This document shows positions 33,496-42,815 of a stretch of 64,000 nucleotides of DNA, piece by piece. The stretch is taken from IMG/VR virus record IMGVR_UViG_3300025711_000239, positions 1 through 64,000 of that record; one strand, written 5' to 3'. The notes under the pieces are model-generated. The model saw only the letters and a program-made list of their open reading frames with translations, was not told the DNA's origin and did no database searches. The number at the start of each line of letters is the position of its first letter. The stretch's first letter is position 1. This stretch comes from a virus. The translations under genes were made by a program, and so were the position numbers.

Positions 33496-34587
33496 CTACG
33501 CGACAAATTGCTCATAAAAAAGCGTGGTGATCTTGCTGGTACCGCTGCCGTCATCGGGTAGCGCCAGAATAAACTCCGGCGTCCCATCAATGGGAAAAGC
33601 CAATGTCACGCTACTGCCGTCCGTGCTGGTGGCTGTGATGCCCTGGCTATCGCCCTTCTGGATACCAATGTACTGTACGCCACCATCAGTAAATAACCGT
33701 GCACGGCCATCGCTGTCAGCACTGGCAATATAAATGGGTGCAGGCGCGGTGTCCGGCCTGCTGCGATAGTCATTCCACCAGGCGTCTGCGGCAAACATAT
33801 CGTAGCGTTCGCATCGCTTTACCTGCTGCACCGGCACTGCGGGAATATCGTATCCATGCTGTGTGGCCATGTGCAGATTTTTGATCTCCGACTGGAGATC
33901 GGAGTAAGACATTTTGGCCTGATAGTCGATTCCGGCACTAATAAGCGTGATGTTTTCAGCATCGGCTGACATTTCAAACGAGATAAAGAGCGCTACACCG
34001 TCAAATACGATGTGAAGCGGCAGAAGCGGCGCTATGATACGGTCAAATTGCGTTAGTAGCTTCTGAACTGCTTCACCCTGCTCCAGATAACCGTAACGCT
34101 CATAAAGCTCATTCAGAGCTACTGAGATTTGCGCCCGCGACGTCAGAAAGAACTCGCCATACTTCGCCTCTGCAATCGGCAGGCCTTCTTTCGTGGTGAA
34201 GAAGGTGCCATAAGGTGCCAGCTCCTGATCTATCGGCGCATACAGCTCCTGCCAAGTGACTGGCAGATTATCGAACTCGCGCCAGAACGTTGACGTGATC
34301 GGCTTATCAGTACCTTTAAAATGCACTTCGTCCAGACGCTGCGCCAGCAGCACGGGTCTGCTGGTATCTGTAGTCTCTGCCACAATGAAAAAGCGTCCAT
34401 ATTCGCTCATGCGTAGCGTCAGATCGTCCTTGTTCATTGTGTAGTAACTTTTGCGGTTAGTAATGCGATCCAGTATCGGCTCTACCGCATCTTCGAAAAT
34501 GCTCTGGAGAGTATTAGCAAACCCTGACCAAAGCTCAGAACCCTGTTTTTCTTTGGTCAGCCGGTCTTTTACCCAGTTTTTGATCAT
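33496..34587 (-). CDS. Baseplate wedge / tail protein (P1 late gene, gp53/I-like position)
   Basis: 363 residues. The N-terminal half (LQSIFEDAVEPILDRITNRK, YGRFFIVAETTDTSRPVLLA) is followed by LNELYERYGYLEQGEAVQK and a C-terminal beta region. No strong motif, but its place between the gpJ-like wedge gene and the fibre genes is that of P2 gpI-type tail proteins. It starts 9 bases after the gpJ-like stop. The function as a baseplate-to-fibre linker is inferred from order. Confidence 0.6.
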   Translation of the reverse strand: MIKNWVKDRLTKEKQGSELWSGFANTLQSIFEDAVEPILDRITNRKSYYTMNKDDLTLRMSEYGRFFIVAETTDTSRPVLLAQRLDEVHFKGTDKPITSTFWREFDNLPVTWQELYAPIDQELAPYGTFFTTKEGLPIAEAKYGEFFLTSRAQISVALNELYERYGYLEQGEAVQKLLTQFDRIIAPLLPLHIVFDGVALFISFEMSADAENITLISAGIDYQAKMSYSDLQSEIKNLHMATQHGYDIPAVPVQQVKRCERYDMFAADAWWNDYRSRPDTAPAPIYIASADSDGRARLFTDGGVQYIGIQKGDSQGITATSTDGSSVTLAFPIDGTPEFILALPDDGSGTSKITTLFYEQFVA

Positions 34588-34596
34588 GGCCGTGCC

Positions 34597-36030
34597 TTAC
34601 AGGTAGTTAATATCAAACGTGGAGTTAGCCACATCGAGATAAATAAAATCGTTCAATTGAAGGGCCGTTTTCATGTCATGCGTGGTCAGCTCATACGAGA
34701 TAAACAGGTTTAGCTCTTCAATGACACGCCACAGGTCTTTAACCTGCACTTGTGAGAAGTGTTTACCGGCCTCAACGTCATTCTGATCGCTGTCGCCAAA
34801 CGTGGTTGCGTCACGTCCAAATCGTGTCTGTAACGCTTCCTGCACAGCTTTACGTGCGTCAGAAATAATGACGTTCTTTTTCGCCAATGCGTTCAATGAG
34901 ATCGTGAATGGTTCTTCCTGCGTGGGAACGTATCGGAATTTTTTGTTAATCTCATTAGGGATGGCCGTGATAGCCGTCATGATCATGGTTTCAAGTTCAG
35001 CTTGTGTGTATCCAGGCTTATGCCCGCAAAAGAAGATTGTATTGATGTTGCTCAGCAGCTTAACGCCGGTTGAAATCTCCTGCTCCTGCTCACCCCAGGC
35101 ACTGATCCACGACATACCCGGTACAGCTCGATTCAGGAAGTATTTATAATCACCGCCCCATACTACCTGCTCGTCATACGCCACGTAGTACTGCGCCCGG
35201 TTGCGCGTTTCCTCCGTACTTTCAAAGCCACTGCCACCCGTGATTGGCGTCATGGTCACAACTTCAATCTTGCTATTCATATCGGCAATATTGCCCGCTG
35301 GCGTCAGCTTCTGGCCTTGTGTCAGCGTGGTATCGCCCCGGCTGCACCACACATCCAGATCGACTTTACTTCCGGTTTTCGGCATCTTGCCAATCGCGCC
35401 GTCACCAAAGCGTACGCCCAACTGCTCAGACGGCTTGTAGACCAACACGTAATGCTGGCTTGAGCCACGGGATAGACGAAACAACGGGTTATTCTTCCAC
35501 AGCGTTTTGTTCTCGTTTTCCGTCACGTAAACGTCCATTGAAACTGTTTCCTCCGTAATATCACGCGGCAGCATTACCGTATAAAACGGCGCTTCAGCGT
35601 CGATTGCGGAGGACACGTTAACGTGCTCCATCTGGCGGACGTCGTTCACCACGACGCTATGGCCAGCAGGGATAATCACCACATCGGTTGTGACATAGGG
35701 CAGCTGTGCGTTCGACAGGAACTCCGCGTAGATTGGCAGCTGAATGACTTCATTCGTTTTGTTGGTGATCTTCACACTGCCCCATGACGGCGTGATTAAG
35801 TGACCGAGATAATTACGGTCTTCGGCTGCGGCCAGAATGCTTGAGCGCTTCGTCGCCGTTGAGATAAAACCCTCCGTCAGACCGCGCTCAGCGGTAGTCT
35901 GTGCGGCGTAGATGATCTGCGCGCCAAACACGGCCATCATCTGAATGAACTGGCTGTTGGTAAATTTTTTCCACCAGCTGTTCGCCTGTAGTTGTCCGTT
36001 AAATTTTTCCAGAAGCTCCTGAATACTCAC
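34597..36030 (-). CDS. Baseplate wedge protein, gpJ/gp6-like
   Basis: 477 residues with baseplate J-like features: SVKITNKTNEVIQLPIYAEF, VRFGDGAIGKMPKTGSKVDL (the FGDG-x-GxxP signature), NRAQYYVAYDEQVVWGGDYK and KAVQEALQTRFGRD. Such proteins form the wedge ring that surrounds the hub and triggers sheath contraction. It is flanked by the gp25-like gene upstream (12 bases) and the tail gene downstream, the standard order in contractile phages. Confidence 0.82.
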   Translation of the reverse strand: MSIQELLEKFNGQLQANSWWKKFTNSQFIQMMAVFGAQIIYAAQTTAERGLTEGFISTATKRSSILAAAEDRNYLGHLITPSWGSVKITNKTNEVIQLPIYAEFLSNAQLPYVTTDVVIIPAGHSVVVNDVRQMEHVNVSSAIDAEAPFYTVMLPRDITEETVSMDVYVTENENKTLWKNNPLFRLSRGSSQHYVLVYKPSEQLGVRFGDGAIGKMPKTGSKVDLDVWCSRGDTTLTQGQKLTPAGNIADMNSKIEVVTMTPITGGSGFESTEETRNRAQYYVAYDEQVVWGGDYKYFLNRAVPGMSWISAWGEQEQEISTGVKLLSNINTIFFCGHKPGYTQAELETMIMTAITAIPNEINKKFRYVPTQEEPFTISLNALAKKNVIISDARKAVQEALQTRFGRDATTFGDSDQNDVEAGKHFSQVQVKDLWRVIEELNLFISYELTTHDMKTALQLNDFIYLDVANSTFDINYL

Positions 36031-36042
36031 AATTTACCCCGA

Positions 36043-36402
36043 TTAACTTTTGTTCATGGACACGGCCAGCGGGCCGTAAGATGTAATGAATGTAATTTGC
36101 CAGGTATCGACATTTTGCGGCGCGCAGCGGATAGCACGCAGACCCAGCCCAGGCAGATCGATACGCAGCTTGCGGATCAGCGCGGCCTCAATGGCAACTT
36201 CGGTTAAGTGGCCGGTTTCAGAGCCTACCGGCTCATGCTTGAAGTCCTGCATGGTGTTCCCCCATCCCGGCAGGCCATAAACGCTTCCCTGCGGCGTTCT
36301 TAGCCATTCTTCCAGCCGGGCAAGCCAGGCATCAGATTCCCCGCTCTTTACCACTACGCCGCCCTGATCCACGCGCATGAGGCAGTCAATTTCGTTTTGC
36401 AT
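36043..36402 (-). CDS. gp25/gpW-like baseplate protein
   Basis: 119 residues of the size of T4 gp25 / P2 W, with VYGLPGWGNTMQDFKHEPVG and ALIRKLRIDLPGLGLRAIRC as the recognisable sheath-initiator-type region. It lies 3 bases after the tape-measure stop and just before the gpJ-like wedge gene. In contractile tails this protein nucleates sheath assembly. The assignment combines length, order and modest motif resemblance. Confidence 0.7.
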   Translation of the reverse strand: MQNEIDCLMRVDQGGVVVKSGESDAWLARLEEWLRTPQGSVYGLPGWGNTMQDFKHEPVGSETGHLTEVAIEAALIRKLRIDLPGLGLRAIRCAPQNVDTWQITFITSYGPLAVSMNKS

Positions 36403-36405
36403 GTG

Positions 36406-39400
36406 TTAGTCCTGCAGTAGGTCGTTGAGCGCCGGATCACTGATGCTCAGGGTTGATGATGTGCGGGGTGCCGGTTGCGCCGTGTTAACCACTTTGTCCG
36501 GCGCGGTGTCGCTTTTTTTCTTCGTGACGCCCAGCAGTGCTTCCAGCTGGGTGCGCATACCTTTCAGCTCCTTGAGCATGTCCTGATCGTGATTGCTAGT
36601 ATCGCCACTCATCATCGGGCGCATGCCGCTGCGCGGAAGATCGGTCACGTTCTGGATCTGTGCCGGGTGATTCAGAAGCGGCTGCTGTGCAGGCCTTGTC
36701 TGCGCCGCACTGCCGCCGTTCAGATAGGATTTACCGGCGCTGGCCAGCGTCTCTGTTCCGCTGTCGAGCCAGCCACCAGCTTTGCTTGTAAGCGGAGAAA
36801 TGGCGCGCAGAATGCCCGGATCAGAAATGCCTGCTTGGTCCAGCACGCTGCTTACCATGTCGTTGCCGCTGAAGCCCCCAAGAGTCTGACTAAAGGTGTC
36901 GCTGATAGCGGGCATGATCGAGGCGCTGACGGCGTTTACCCCGTCTTTTGCACCGCCCAGCATGCGATCAAACAGCCCGTTGCCTTCAGCCGGTGTGGCT
37001 GGTGTTTGGGTGCTGGCCACAGTGATCGGCGTTTCAGACGTAGCAGAACCGGGACGGGCGCGTACGCTGCCGGTTGAGACGTGGGATGTGACGGCAGGAC
37101 GTGAACGGCTGGCTATCTGGTCCGGTGACAGTGCGGCCAGCTGGAGACCAGCAGGGAGTGATTCGCCAGCAGGCAGGGACAGGCCGCTGGTGGGACGTTT
37201 ACGGGACATACCGGCCACACCCAGTGATTCAGTTGCGCCCTGCACTTTCCCATCAGCCCACTCATTAAGCGCTTTGACCTGGCTCCATGCGCCAGCGCCG
37301 GCGTGTTTGATTTTCTCTACTGCGCCGCTGGCTGGCTTGTTCTTGTCGGCTTCCTTTGCTGCAGCAACCTGCGAGACCGTGGGCGCTGTTGGGGCGACTG
37401 CTGGCACTGCTACTGCGGGTGCTGTCACAGGTGCGGAAATTGGTGCCAGTGCGGCGGCGGGTGCCACCGCGCCCGCTGTCAGTTTCACCTTTTCGCCAGC
37501 AGAATAAAGCGAGTCTGCTGCAATAGGTGCCTGCCCCTGCTTCGCACGAGCTTCATTCACAGATTTCAGGGATTCATCGCTAAATTTCCCGCCGACCCAT
37601 TTACCATTTTCATTGTGACCAATGGCGTTCATCATGAAATCGTTCGTGACCTGCGGATTACCGCCCTCGATGGTGGCAATACCGCGCATCATCTGCGTCA
37701 TGACTTTGGGATCTTTGAGGTCCAGCTGCTGATCGCCACGCACGCCCAGCTTTTTCGAGAGCGAATCCACATACTGTGACGTATTGTTTTCACTCTCCGG
37801 CGCATACAGCTTGATAATGTCCTGTACGGTATTCAGCTTTTGGTATCCGGCAGCTTTAGAGGTGCCTTCTGAATAGCTGGTCAGCTGATTCGCCAGCGCT
37901 CTGAATCCTTCCTCCGGCGTGTTAAATTTGGCAAATCGCGCTTCACCTTTACCGTTTTTGGCCTCCAGGCTTGCGCCCTCCTGCCCCACATAGTTCAGAT
38001 TGCCAAAATTGTTGTTACGGAATGATCGAACCTTCGCATTTGCGCCACCCACATTGAGATCAGCGCCAATGCTGTTCTGCGCCACGTCGGCATAATCAGC
38101 AGTGCTTTTGCCCTGCGTACCTACGCCGTCCTCGCCCCACTCGCCACCCTGCAGCTGTGAACCCAGGCGGTTAATTGCCGTGACGGTTTTGGTAGTGCCA
38201 TCAGTGATCGCTTTCGTCTGCTCAGCGCTGGTACCGGTCAGCTTGTCATAGACGCCCGACGCGCTGGTTGAGAAGGCGCTGAACATGTCACCTACCTTGC
38301 TTAGCCCCGTATCCAGTCCCTTAGCTATATCGCCGGTATCAAACGTGAGTGATTTCGCAACCCCGTTCATACCCAGCGCAGAAGCGCCGGACGCCAGCAG
38401 GCCGGATGCACCAGATACCAGCCCGCCCATATTCAGCACGTTGGCGGCTGTGTACTCGCTCTTCTGCTTGCCGCTGACGGTATCGCCTCCTTTAAGACCA
38501 AAGGCTCTCTGCTGGCCGTCTGTGTCGTTGTACCCTTCGTATGCGTCCATGCCCGCGCCGATAACGGTCCCGACCAATGGGATCGCTTTAAGCGCAGTTT
38601 TACCAGCGACTTTACCTGCAACCTTCAGCCCGCCCTTTTCCGTTGTTTTCTCAGCTGCAGTCTGAGTAGCTTTCTCGCCAGCTTTAGACAGTTCTTCTCC
38701 AGTCACACCTCCAGCGGCAATAGTTGCACCGGCAGCAGCAGTTGTGGCCGCTGCACCGGCGACCGTTGCCGCCTTTTTGCCGCCTTTCAGCACTTCCATT
38801 GCCTTTGCCAATAGGCCTTTCTTTTTCGGCTTTGGCTTGGGGTTAGAGGCATCCGGCTTGCCTTTACCGTCCGGCAGCAGATCTCCGGCTATATCAGCCA
38901 CATCAGCAGCAGCTGACAGAGGTCCGCGTTTACGGCCGCGGCGTTTTCGCCTACCCGGAATCAGCGAGTCCATCAGCCCGCCAGCGCCTTTGCTGGACGT
39001 ATGAGACAGCTTTTTAACTTCCTCGCGCACGTCGTCCAGGGCATCCACAATGCGATCGTCATTGGCGGCGATAACTTTGGTTTGTTCCTGCGTGACCTGG
39101 ATAGCCTTAGCCTGTTGAGCGTTTTTAAAACCGTCTGCGGATTTTGGCTTACCGATTGCTGGTGGCGTTCTGGCTTCGGTAGTTACAGGTGGATGAATTA
39201 ATGGAGGCTCCATTTTCAGCGCAGCGTTGCCTTCCGTTTTACCCTGCATGAAGTTTTTTAGCGTAACGACGTTCTTACCAACTTCGGCAGAAATGTCATA
39301 CATGCCTTTACCCATCATCCAGAGCGGACCACCGGCAGCCGTGCCAGCAATGTCTGCGCCTGAAGACATACTATCGCTGTTCGTTTCAGTGGCAGATTCC

Positions 39401-40077
39401 AGCATGCTCCCCAGTGAACGGAAAAATCCCTGCTGCTGTTTTTGCTCAGCGCGACGCGCATTTTTTTCCTGAGTTGCAGCTGACGCAGCGGCAGAATCTG
39501 TACGTGCTTTAAAGCGACCTCCAGCATCACGACCAAGTGTTTTTCCCTCTGCCGTTCGGCTATCAGAGTCCACTTCTGAATCAGCTTTCGACTGACGAAC
39601 AGAACGTACATTTCTGACACTTGAAACGCCACCAGAAACACTAAAATTGATTTTTCCATTACCTTTCAAAGGTAATTTTTCTTCATTTACTATCCCTTTA
39701 GACTGCCTCCAGGCATCTAAAGACACAGAATTTTTATTTTTATTTCCTTTAGAAGGTGATTTATCAGCATTTGAACGTGTTTTTTTTACGTTTGAAAAGT
39801 CTTTATTTTCTGTAGGTAAATTTATTTCACTTTCTGTCTTATTTTTGTCTCTTGAAGCGTCAATTTTATGATCGATTTGTTCTTTTCTTCCTTCAACTCC
39901 TCTCCGAGAAAGGGATCGTGTAACACGCATCCCTGTAGTCTCTTGGCGGTTATTCGAAGGTTGAGAAGGGAGTAATTTTGATATTTCCTGACGTATAAGA
40001 GCCATTTCCTTTAGTTGGTCATGGCTGGCATGCTCAATTGCGTCAATAATCTGGTTTAATTCCTGGAAATTCTTCAT
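36406..40077 (-). CDS. Tape measure protein with murein hydrolase domain
   Basis: 1223 residues. The N-terminus is charged and coiled (QIIDAIEHASHDQLKEM), the middle holds Ala/Gly-rich hydrophobic stretches (AATVAGAAATTAAAGATIAA) common in tape measures. Residues about 684-836 (RNNNFGNLNY, RFAKFNTPEEGFRALANQL, KLYAPESENNTSQYVDSLSK, MRGIATIEGG) form a virion peptidoglycan-hydrolase domain of the type found in PRD1 P5-like and tail proteins. It starts immediately after the stop of the shifted-frame chaperone extension (TGA then ATG). It sets tail length and helps DNA pass the murein layer. Confidence 0.82.
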   Translation of the reverse strand: MKNFQELNQIIDAIEHASHDQLKEMALIRQEISKLLPSQPSNNRQETTGMRVTRSLSRRGVEGRKEQIDHKIDASRDKNKTESEINLPTENKDFSNVKKTRSNADKSPSKGNKNKNSVSLDAWRQSKGIVNEEKLPLKGNGKINFSVSGGVSSVRNVRSVRQSKADSEVDSDSRTAEGKTLGRDAGGRFKARTDSAAASAATQEKNARRAEQKQQQGFFRSLGSMLESATETNSDSMSSGADIAGTAAGGPLWMMGKGMYDISAEVGKNVVTLKNFMQGKTEGNAALKMEPPLIHPPVTTEARTPPAIGKPKSADGFKNAQQAKAIQVTQEQTKVIAANDDRIVDALDDVREEVKKLSHTSSKGAGGLMDSLIPGRRKRRGRKRGPLSAAADVADIAGDLLPDGKGKPDASNPKPKPKKKGLLAKAMEVLKGGKKAATVAGAAATTAAAGATIAAGGVTGEELSKAGEKATQTAAEKTTEKGGLKVAGKVAGKTALKAIPLVGTVIGAGMDAYEGYNDTDGQQRAFGLKGGDTVSGKQKSEYTAANVLNMGGLVSGASGLLASGASALGMNGVAKSLTFDTGDIAKGLDTGLSKVGDMFSAFSTSASGVYDKLTGTSAEQTKAITDGTTKTVTAINRLGSQLQGGEWGEDGVGTQGKSTADYADVAQNSIGADLNVGGANAKVRSFRNNNFGNLNYVGQEGASLEAKNGKGEARFAKFNTPEEGFRALANQLTSYSEGTSKAAGYQKLNTVQDIIKLYAPESENNTSQYVDSLSKKLGVRGDQQLDLKDPKVMTQMMRGIATIEGGNPQVTNDFMMNAIGHNENGKWVGGKFSDESLKSVNEARAKQGQAPIAADSLYSAGEKVKLTAGAVAPAAALAPISAPVTAPAVAVPAVAPTAPTVSQVAAAKEADKNKPASGAVEKIKHAGAGAWSQVKALNEWADGKVQGATESLGVAGMSRKRPTSGLSLPAGESLPAGLQLAALSPDQIASRSRPAVTSHVSTGSVRARPGSATSETPITVASTQTPATPAEGNGLFDRMLGGAKDGVNAVSASIMPAISDTFSQTLGGFSGNDMVSSVLDQAGISDPGILRAISPLTSKAGGWLDSGTETLASAGKSYLNGGSAAQTRPAQQPLLNHPAQIQNVTDLPRSGMRPMMSGDTSNHDQDMLKELKGMRTQLEALLGVTKKKSDTAPDKVVNTAQPAPRTSSTLSISDPALNDLLQD

Positions 40078-40280
40078 TCAGATCCGCTTCTGCTTCTTCT
40101 CAACTGCTCTGTGAGCGTGTTGTTCATCTGAATAGCGCGCCATAAAGGTAGTGCGTCAACGTCGCCTACGGGTTGGCGGGCTGTCAGCGTCAGGTTGTCA
40201 ATGATGGTTAGCCATCCACTGAGGGGAAAATCGTGGAACAAAAAATCCAGAGCGAAATGGGATAAACAGTTGAGTCGTGT
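40078..40280 (-). CDS. Shifted-frame extension of the tail assembly chaperone (recoding candidate)
   Basis: Minus-strand reading frame +1 relative to the upstream gene, open from a stop at 40281-40283 to TGA at 40078-40080, directly before the tape measure ATG. The unique part reads IDNLTLTARQPVGDVDALPL and ends EQLRRSRSGSE. No good start codon or ribosome site lies at its head; an ATG at about 40110 would give only a short tail. In tailed phages the two genes before the tape measure are usually joined by ribosomal frameshifting, so a +1 or -2 shift in the 83-base overlap (40198-40280) is plausible. A T6 run at about 40238-40243 is a possible slip site. Confidence 0.5.
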
Positions 40281-41016
40281 TCATCTGCATGCCCTCCTTT
40301 TCGCAGGCGCATGGCGGGAGCAGGAGACGAACCTCACCCTGTGTGATTTGCATCAGCAGGCCGTGCCGGAGGTTGCGCTGCATCAGTTGAATGTGAGCCA
40401 CCAGCGGAGCGAACTCGAGATCGGGAGTCATGCTTTTCAGTATGTCGAAGCGGCGATTTGCGGCCTCTTCAAAGTCTTCCGGATCGTCATCTAATGAGGT
40501 ACAAAGCGCGAACTCCGCGATGCGCATGCGCATAATGGCGGCTTCATAATCCGGCGCGTCGGCATCCGGCAGACCGGCGCGCATACGCTCCAGCATTTCC
40601 TGCCCGCGACCGGTCAGCGGCTTGAGCGTCCACTCAGTCGGCACGCCATTGACCGGGACATTCACACGCTCATAGGGCGCAATGGTCAGCAGCTCAACGG
40701 TCTCCGCCAACTCGCTTAGATCAAAGTCATAGGTGTGAAGCTCCTGGCAGTGCTCACAGCTGTAGTGAAACGCTTCCAGGTTATCAGCGCGGCTGTTAAT
40801 CATGATCCACCACAGCGCAGTACGTCGTTCCTGTGCGGTCCAGTCGCGGCTATCATCAATCGGGCCTTCCTGCAGTGCATTCAGGTATTCCGTAACGCGC
40901 CGCTCGTCGCCGAGCACGTCGGGAGAGCAGTACTTTAGTGCGTCTTCGATCACGGGCTGACGGAAGATGATTTCAGTAGCAGGGCGCGACGCCAGCGGCA
41001 GTGGAGGAATGATCAC
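40198..41016 (-). CDS. Tail assembly chaperone / baseplate hub-like protein
   Basis: 272 residues with a helical core (ALKYCSPDVLGDERRVTEYL), a zinc-like CEHC motif (SCEHCQELHTYDFDLS) and, further on, LKPLTGRGQEMLERMRAG and a C-terminal CAC. The layout recalls T4 gp26-type hub proteins, while the position before the tape measure is that of tail assembly chaperones. Its last 28 codons overlap another open frame that continues to the tape measure start. It is spaced 11 bases from the upstream tail protein gene. Confidence 0.6.
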   Translation of the reverse strand: MIIPPLPLASRPATEIIFRQPVIEDALKYCSPDVLGDERRVTEYLNALQEGPIDDSRDWTAQERRTALWWIMINSRADNLEAFHYSCEHCQELHTYDFDLSELAETVELLTIAPYERVNVPVNGVPTEWTLKPLTGRGQEMLERMRAGLPDADAPDYEAAIMRMRIAEFALCTSLDDDPEDFEEAANRRFDILKSMTPDLEFAPLVAHIQLMQRNLRHGLLMQITQGEVRLLLPPCACEKEGMQMNTTQLFIPFRSGFFVPRFSPQWMANHH

Positions 41017-41027
41017 TGTGTTGTCCT

Positions 41028-41750
41028 TCAGAATTTAATGAGGTTTGATGCGGATGATTGAACCTGGTTTGTAATTCCCCCGGTTACTCCTTTCAGCAAT
41101 CCGTTTGCGAGACTTCCCGCGCTGGTGTACTTCACAAACGTCACCGGAATGGTGGCAAACTCGCCTACGGCATCACGGGCGCGGGAGATCTCACCGATAG
41201 TGGTGATAAAGCCTTTCATTTCCTCTTCAAGCGTGGCGCGCCCGTCCTGTGAGACGCGGTAGATCCGGATGTTAAGGAGGTAGGCTGGCGGCAGATTAAA
41301 GGTGCCGTCTCCGTTATGGATCCGCGCACGGCGCTCCTTAAACTTCTGTAGAAGTTCGCCATCCTCGTTATCACGAACGGTCATCGAGACCGAGCCCGCT
41401 GTAACGTGAGTGGGCTTCACAAACTCGTTACCGCCAATCAGCTTGCTTTCAGTCTCAACATTGCCCGTGCTGTAGGTGATATCTTTCACGTACATGTCCA
41501 CGCGGGAGAAGCCATCTATCTCAATGTTCCACTGCCAGCCCTGCGCGTAACGGATGCGCATAGCCATTTCCAGTATTGTTTTTGCGTTGGCCAGCTCTGG
41601 CGGCAGACCGGCATACGATGCGCCGGCGCCGCCGCTCATGCTGGCGGAGGCGCGGGATAGGATGTTGGAGATCAGATTGCTTCCGGCCTGTTTGGCCGTG
41701 CTGGTGGCAAAGCCTTTGATGTTGCCAGCCAGACCGTTAAAAAAGCTCAT
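41028..41750 (-). CDS. Tail tube-initiator/baseplate protein
   Basis: 240 residues. The core (AQGWQWNIEIDGFSRVDMYV, SVSMTVRDNEDGELLQKFKE, YLLNIRIYRVSQDGRATLEE) has the beta pattern of tube-like proteins such as T4 gp54 and gp48 or P1 baseplate proteins. It follows a small head-tail gene by 9 bases and precedes the chaperone. The exact homologue is not identified. Confidence 0.55.
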   Translation of the reverse strand: MSFFNGLAGNIKGFATSTAKQAGSNLISNILSRASASMSGGAGASYAGLPPELANAKTILEMAMRIRYAQGWQWNIEIDGFSRVDMYVKDITYSTGNVETESKLIGGNEFVKPTHVTAGSVSMTVRDNEDGELLQKFKERRARIHNGDGTFNLPPAYLLNIRIYRVSQDGRATLEEEMKGFITTIGEISRARDAVGEFATIPVTFVKYTSAGSLANGLLKGVTGGITNQVQSSASNLIKF

Positions 41751-41759
41751 AGCGCCCCC

Positions 41760-42311
41760 TTACCAGGTGCTCATTGCGGGAATGATTGCCCGGCTTGTGG
41801 AGATCTGCATTTCCAGATCGGTTTTACGCTGGTGGAGCGTGGCCTCGTCCGGCAGAAAGGATGCGTCAAACTTCCCGGCGATGTGCAAACGGCGCAGGCG
41901 CTCTACGTTCGGGATAGCAATCAGCACTTCCAGGTAGTCTTCAAGCAGCCCGGTAATGTCTGCAGGTAACTGCGTTTTTTCGTAATCGCAGTCGCGGATA
42001 TTGCGAAAGTAGAGCAGGGTAAACGGCCATTTCTCGCGGCCAGTCAGCTCAAGCTCAATGGTTGAATCGTAGGGATCGGCATACACCAGCGCGCCATTGA
42101 AGTCATTCACGTTTACCAGAGACAGGTAATCAGACGGAAAAGGGAGGCTTGCGCCCCCCGTTTTCTCAATGCGTTTACGGCCTGGTACACCTGCCCGATC
42201 CTGATAAACGCCGAGAGCCTGGCGGAGAAGGCTGGTTAACAGCGCTTCTTCATCCACCAGCAGCGTCGTGAAGCGCGCTTTCACGGCCTCAAGCAGTTCG
42301 ACCGGCGTCAT
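41760..42311 (-). CDS. Tail or head-tail completion protein, unidentified
   Basis: 183 residues (TPVELLEAVKARFTTLLVDE, GGASLPFPSDYLSLVNVNDF, LLEDYLEVLIAIPNVERLRR). There is no clear motif. It is 2 bases from the tube gene upstream and 9 bases from the next gene, inside the structural operon. Its size and the mixed helix/beta layout would fit a connector or tail terminator. Structural role by context only. Confidence 0.6.
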   Translation of the reverse strand: MTPVELLEAVKARFTTLLVDEEALLTSLLRQALGVYQDRAGVPGRKRIEKTGGASLPFPSDYLSLVNVNDFNGALVYADPYDSTIELELTGREKWPFTLLYFRNIRDCDYEKTQLPADITGLLEDYLEVLIAIPNVERLRRLHIAGKFDASFLPDEATLHQRKTDLEMQISTSRAIIPAMSTW

Positions 42312-42313
42312 GA

Positions 42314-42805
42314 TTATTCAGCCCAGTTGTAAACAACGCGCAGCGGCATCTTCACAGCTGCAGTAGTGTCTTCAGAGCCAAAATCCACGGCATCTGAATA
42401 CACCTTACAATGCAGGTAACTACGGGTCAGGCCAGCGCTGTCACCGCCGTTAGACTCTGCTGCAGCAGCAAACGTGAGATCCACATATTCCTTGTTAAGC
42501 ACCATCTTGCGGACCGCTGCAAACACGTCGCCTTTGATGGTTTCAACACAGGTCATCTGGAACTCGCCAGAGTTCTTAATAGAACCATGCTGATTAAACT
42601 TCATGCCACCTGGTGCCACGTCTTCAACGTCCTCACGGGCCATTTCCGGCAGCTGCGTGGTACGGATCAGAATAGAGAGGTTTGGGTAGCCTTTAACGGT
42701 CATCCAGTACTCAGAGCCGATAAGTTTTTCACCCGCGGCAAGGTTCTGGTTAAAGCGCTTTTTCAGAAAAGCCGTGTCGGCTTTCGTGTTGGAAAATCCG
42801 GACAT
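42314..42805 (-). CDS. Tail tube protein
   Basis: 163 residues with SEYWMTVKGYPNLSILIRTT, FNQHGSIKNSGEFQMTCVET and the closing VKMPLRVVYNWAE. The beta-rich pattern and length fit the tube family of contractile tails (P1 Tub-like). It polymerises inside the sheath. Its location a few genes after the sheath gene supports this. Confidence 0.7.
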   Translation of the reverse strand: MSGFSNTKADTAFLKKRFNQNLAAGEKLIGSEYWMTVKGYPNLSILIRTTQLPEMAREDVEDVAPGGMKFNQHGSIKNSGEFQMTCVETIKGDVFAAVRKMVLNKEYVDLTFAAAAESNGGDSAGLTRSYLHCKVYSDAVDFGSEDTTAAVKMPLRVVYNWAE

Positions 42806-42815
42806 TATTTGTTCC

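Noticed and set aside
36475-37507. Plus-strand open frames of about 200 residues opposite the tape measure gene.
   Set aside because: They are antisense to a well-supported coding region and their composition follows from its codon bias; no conserved motifs.
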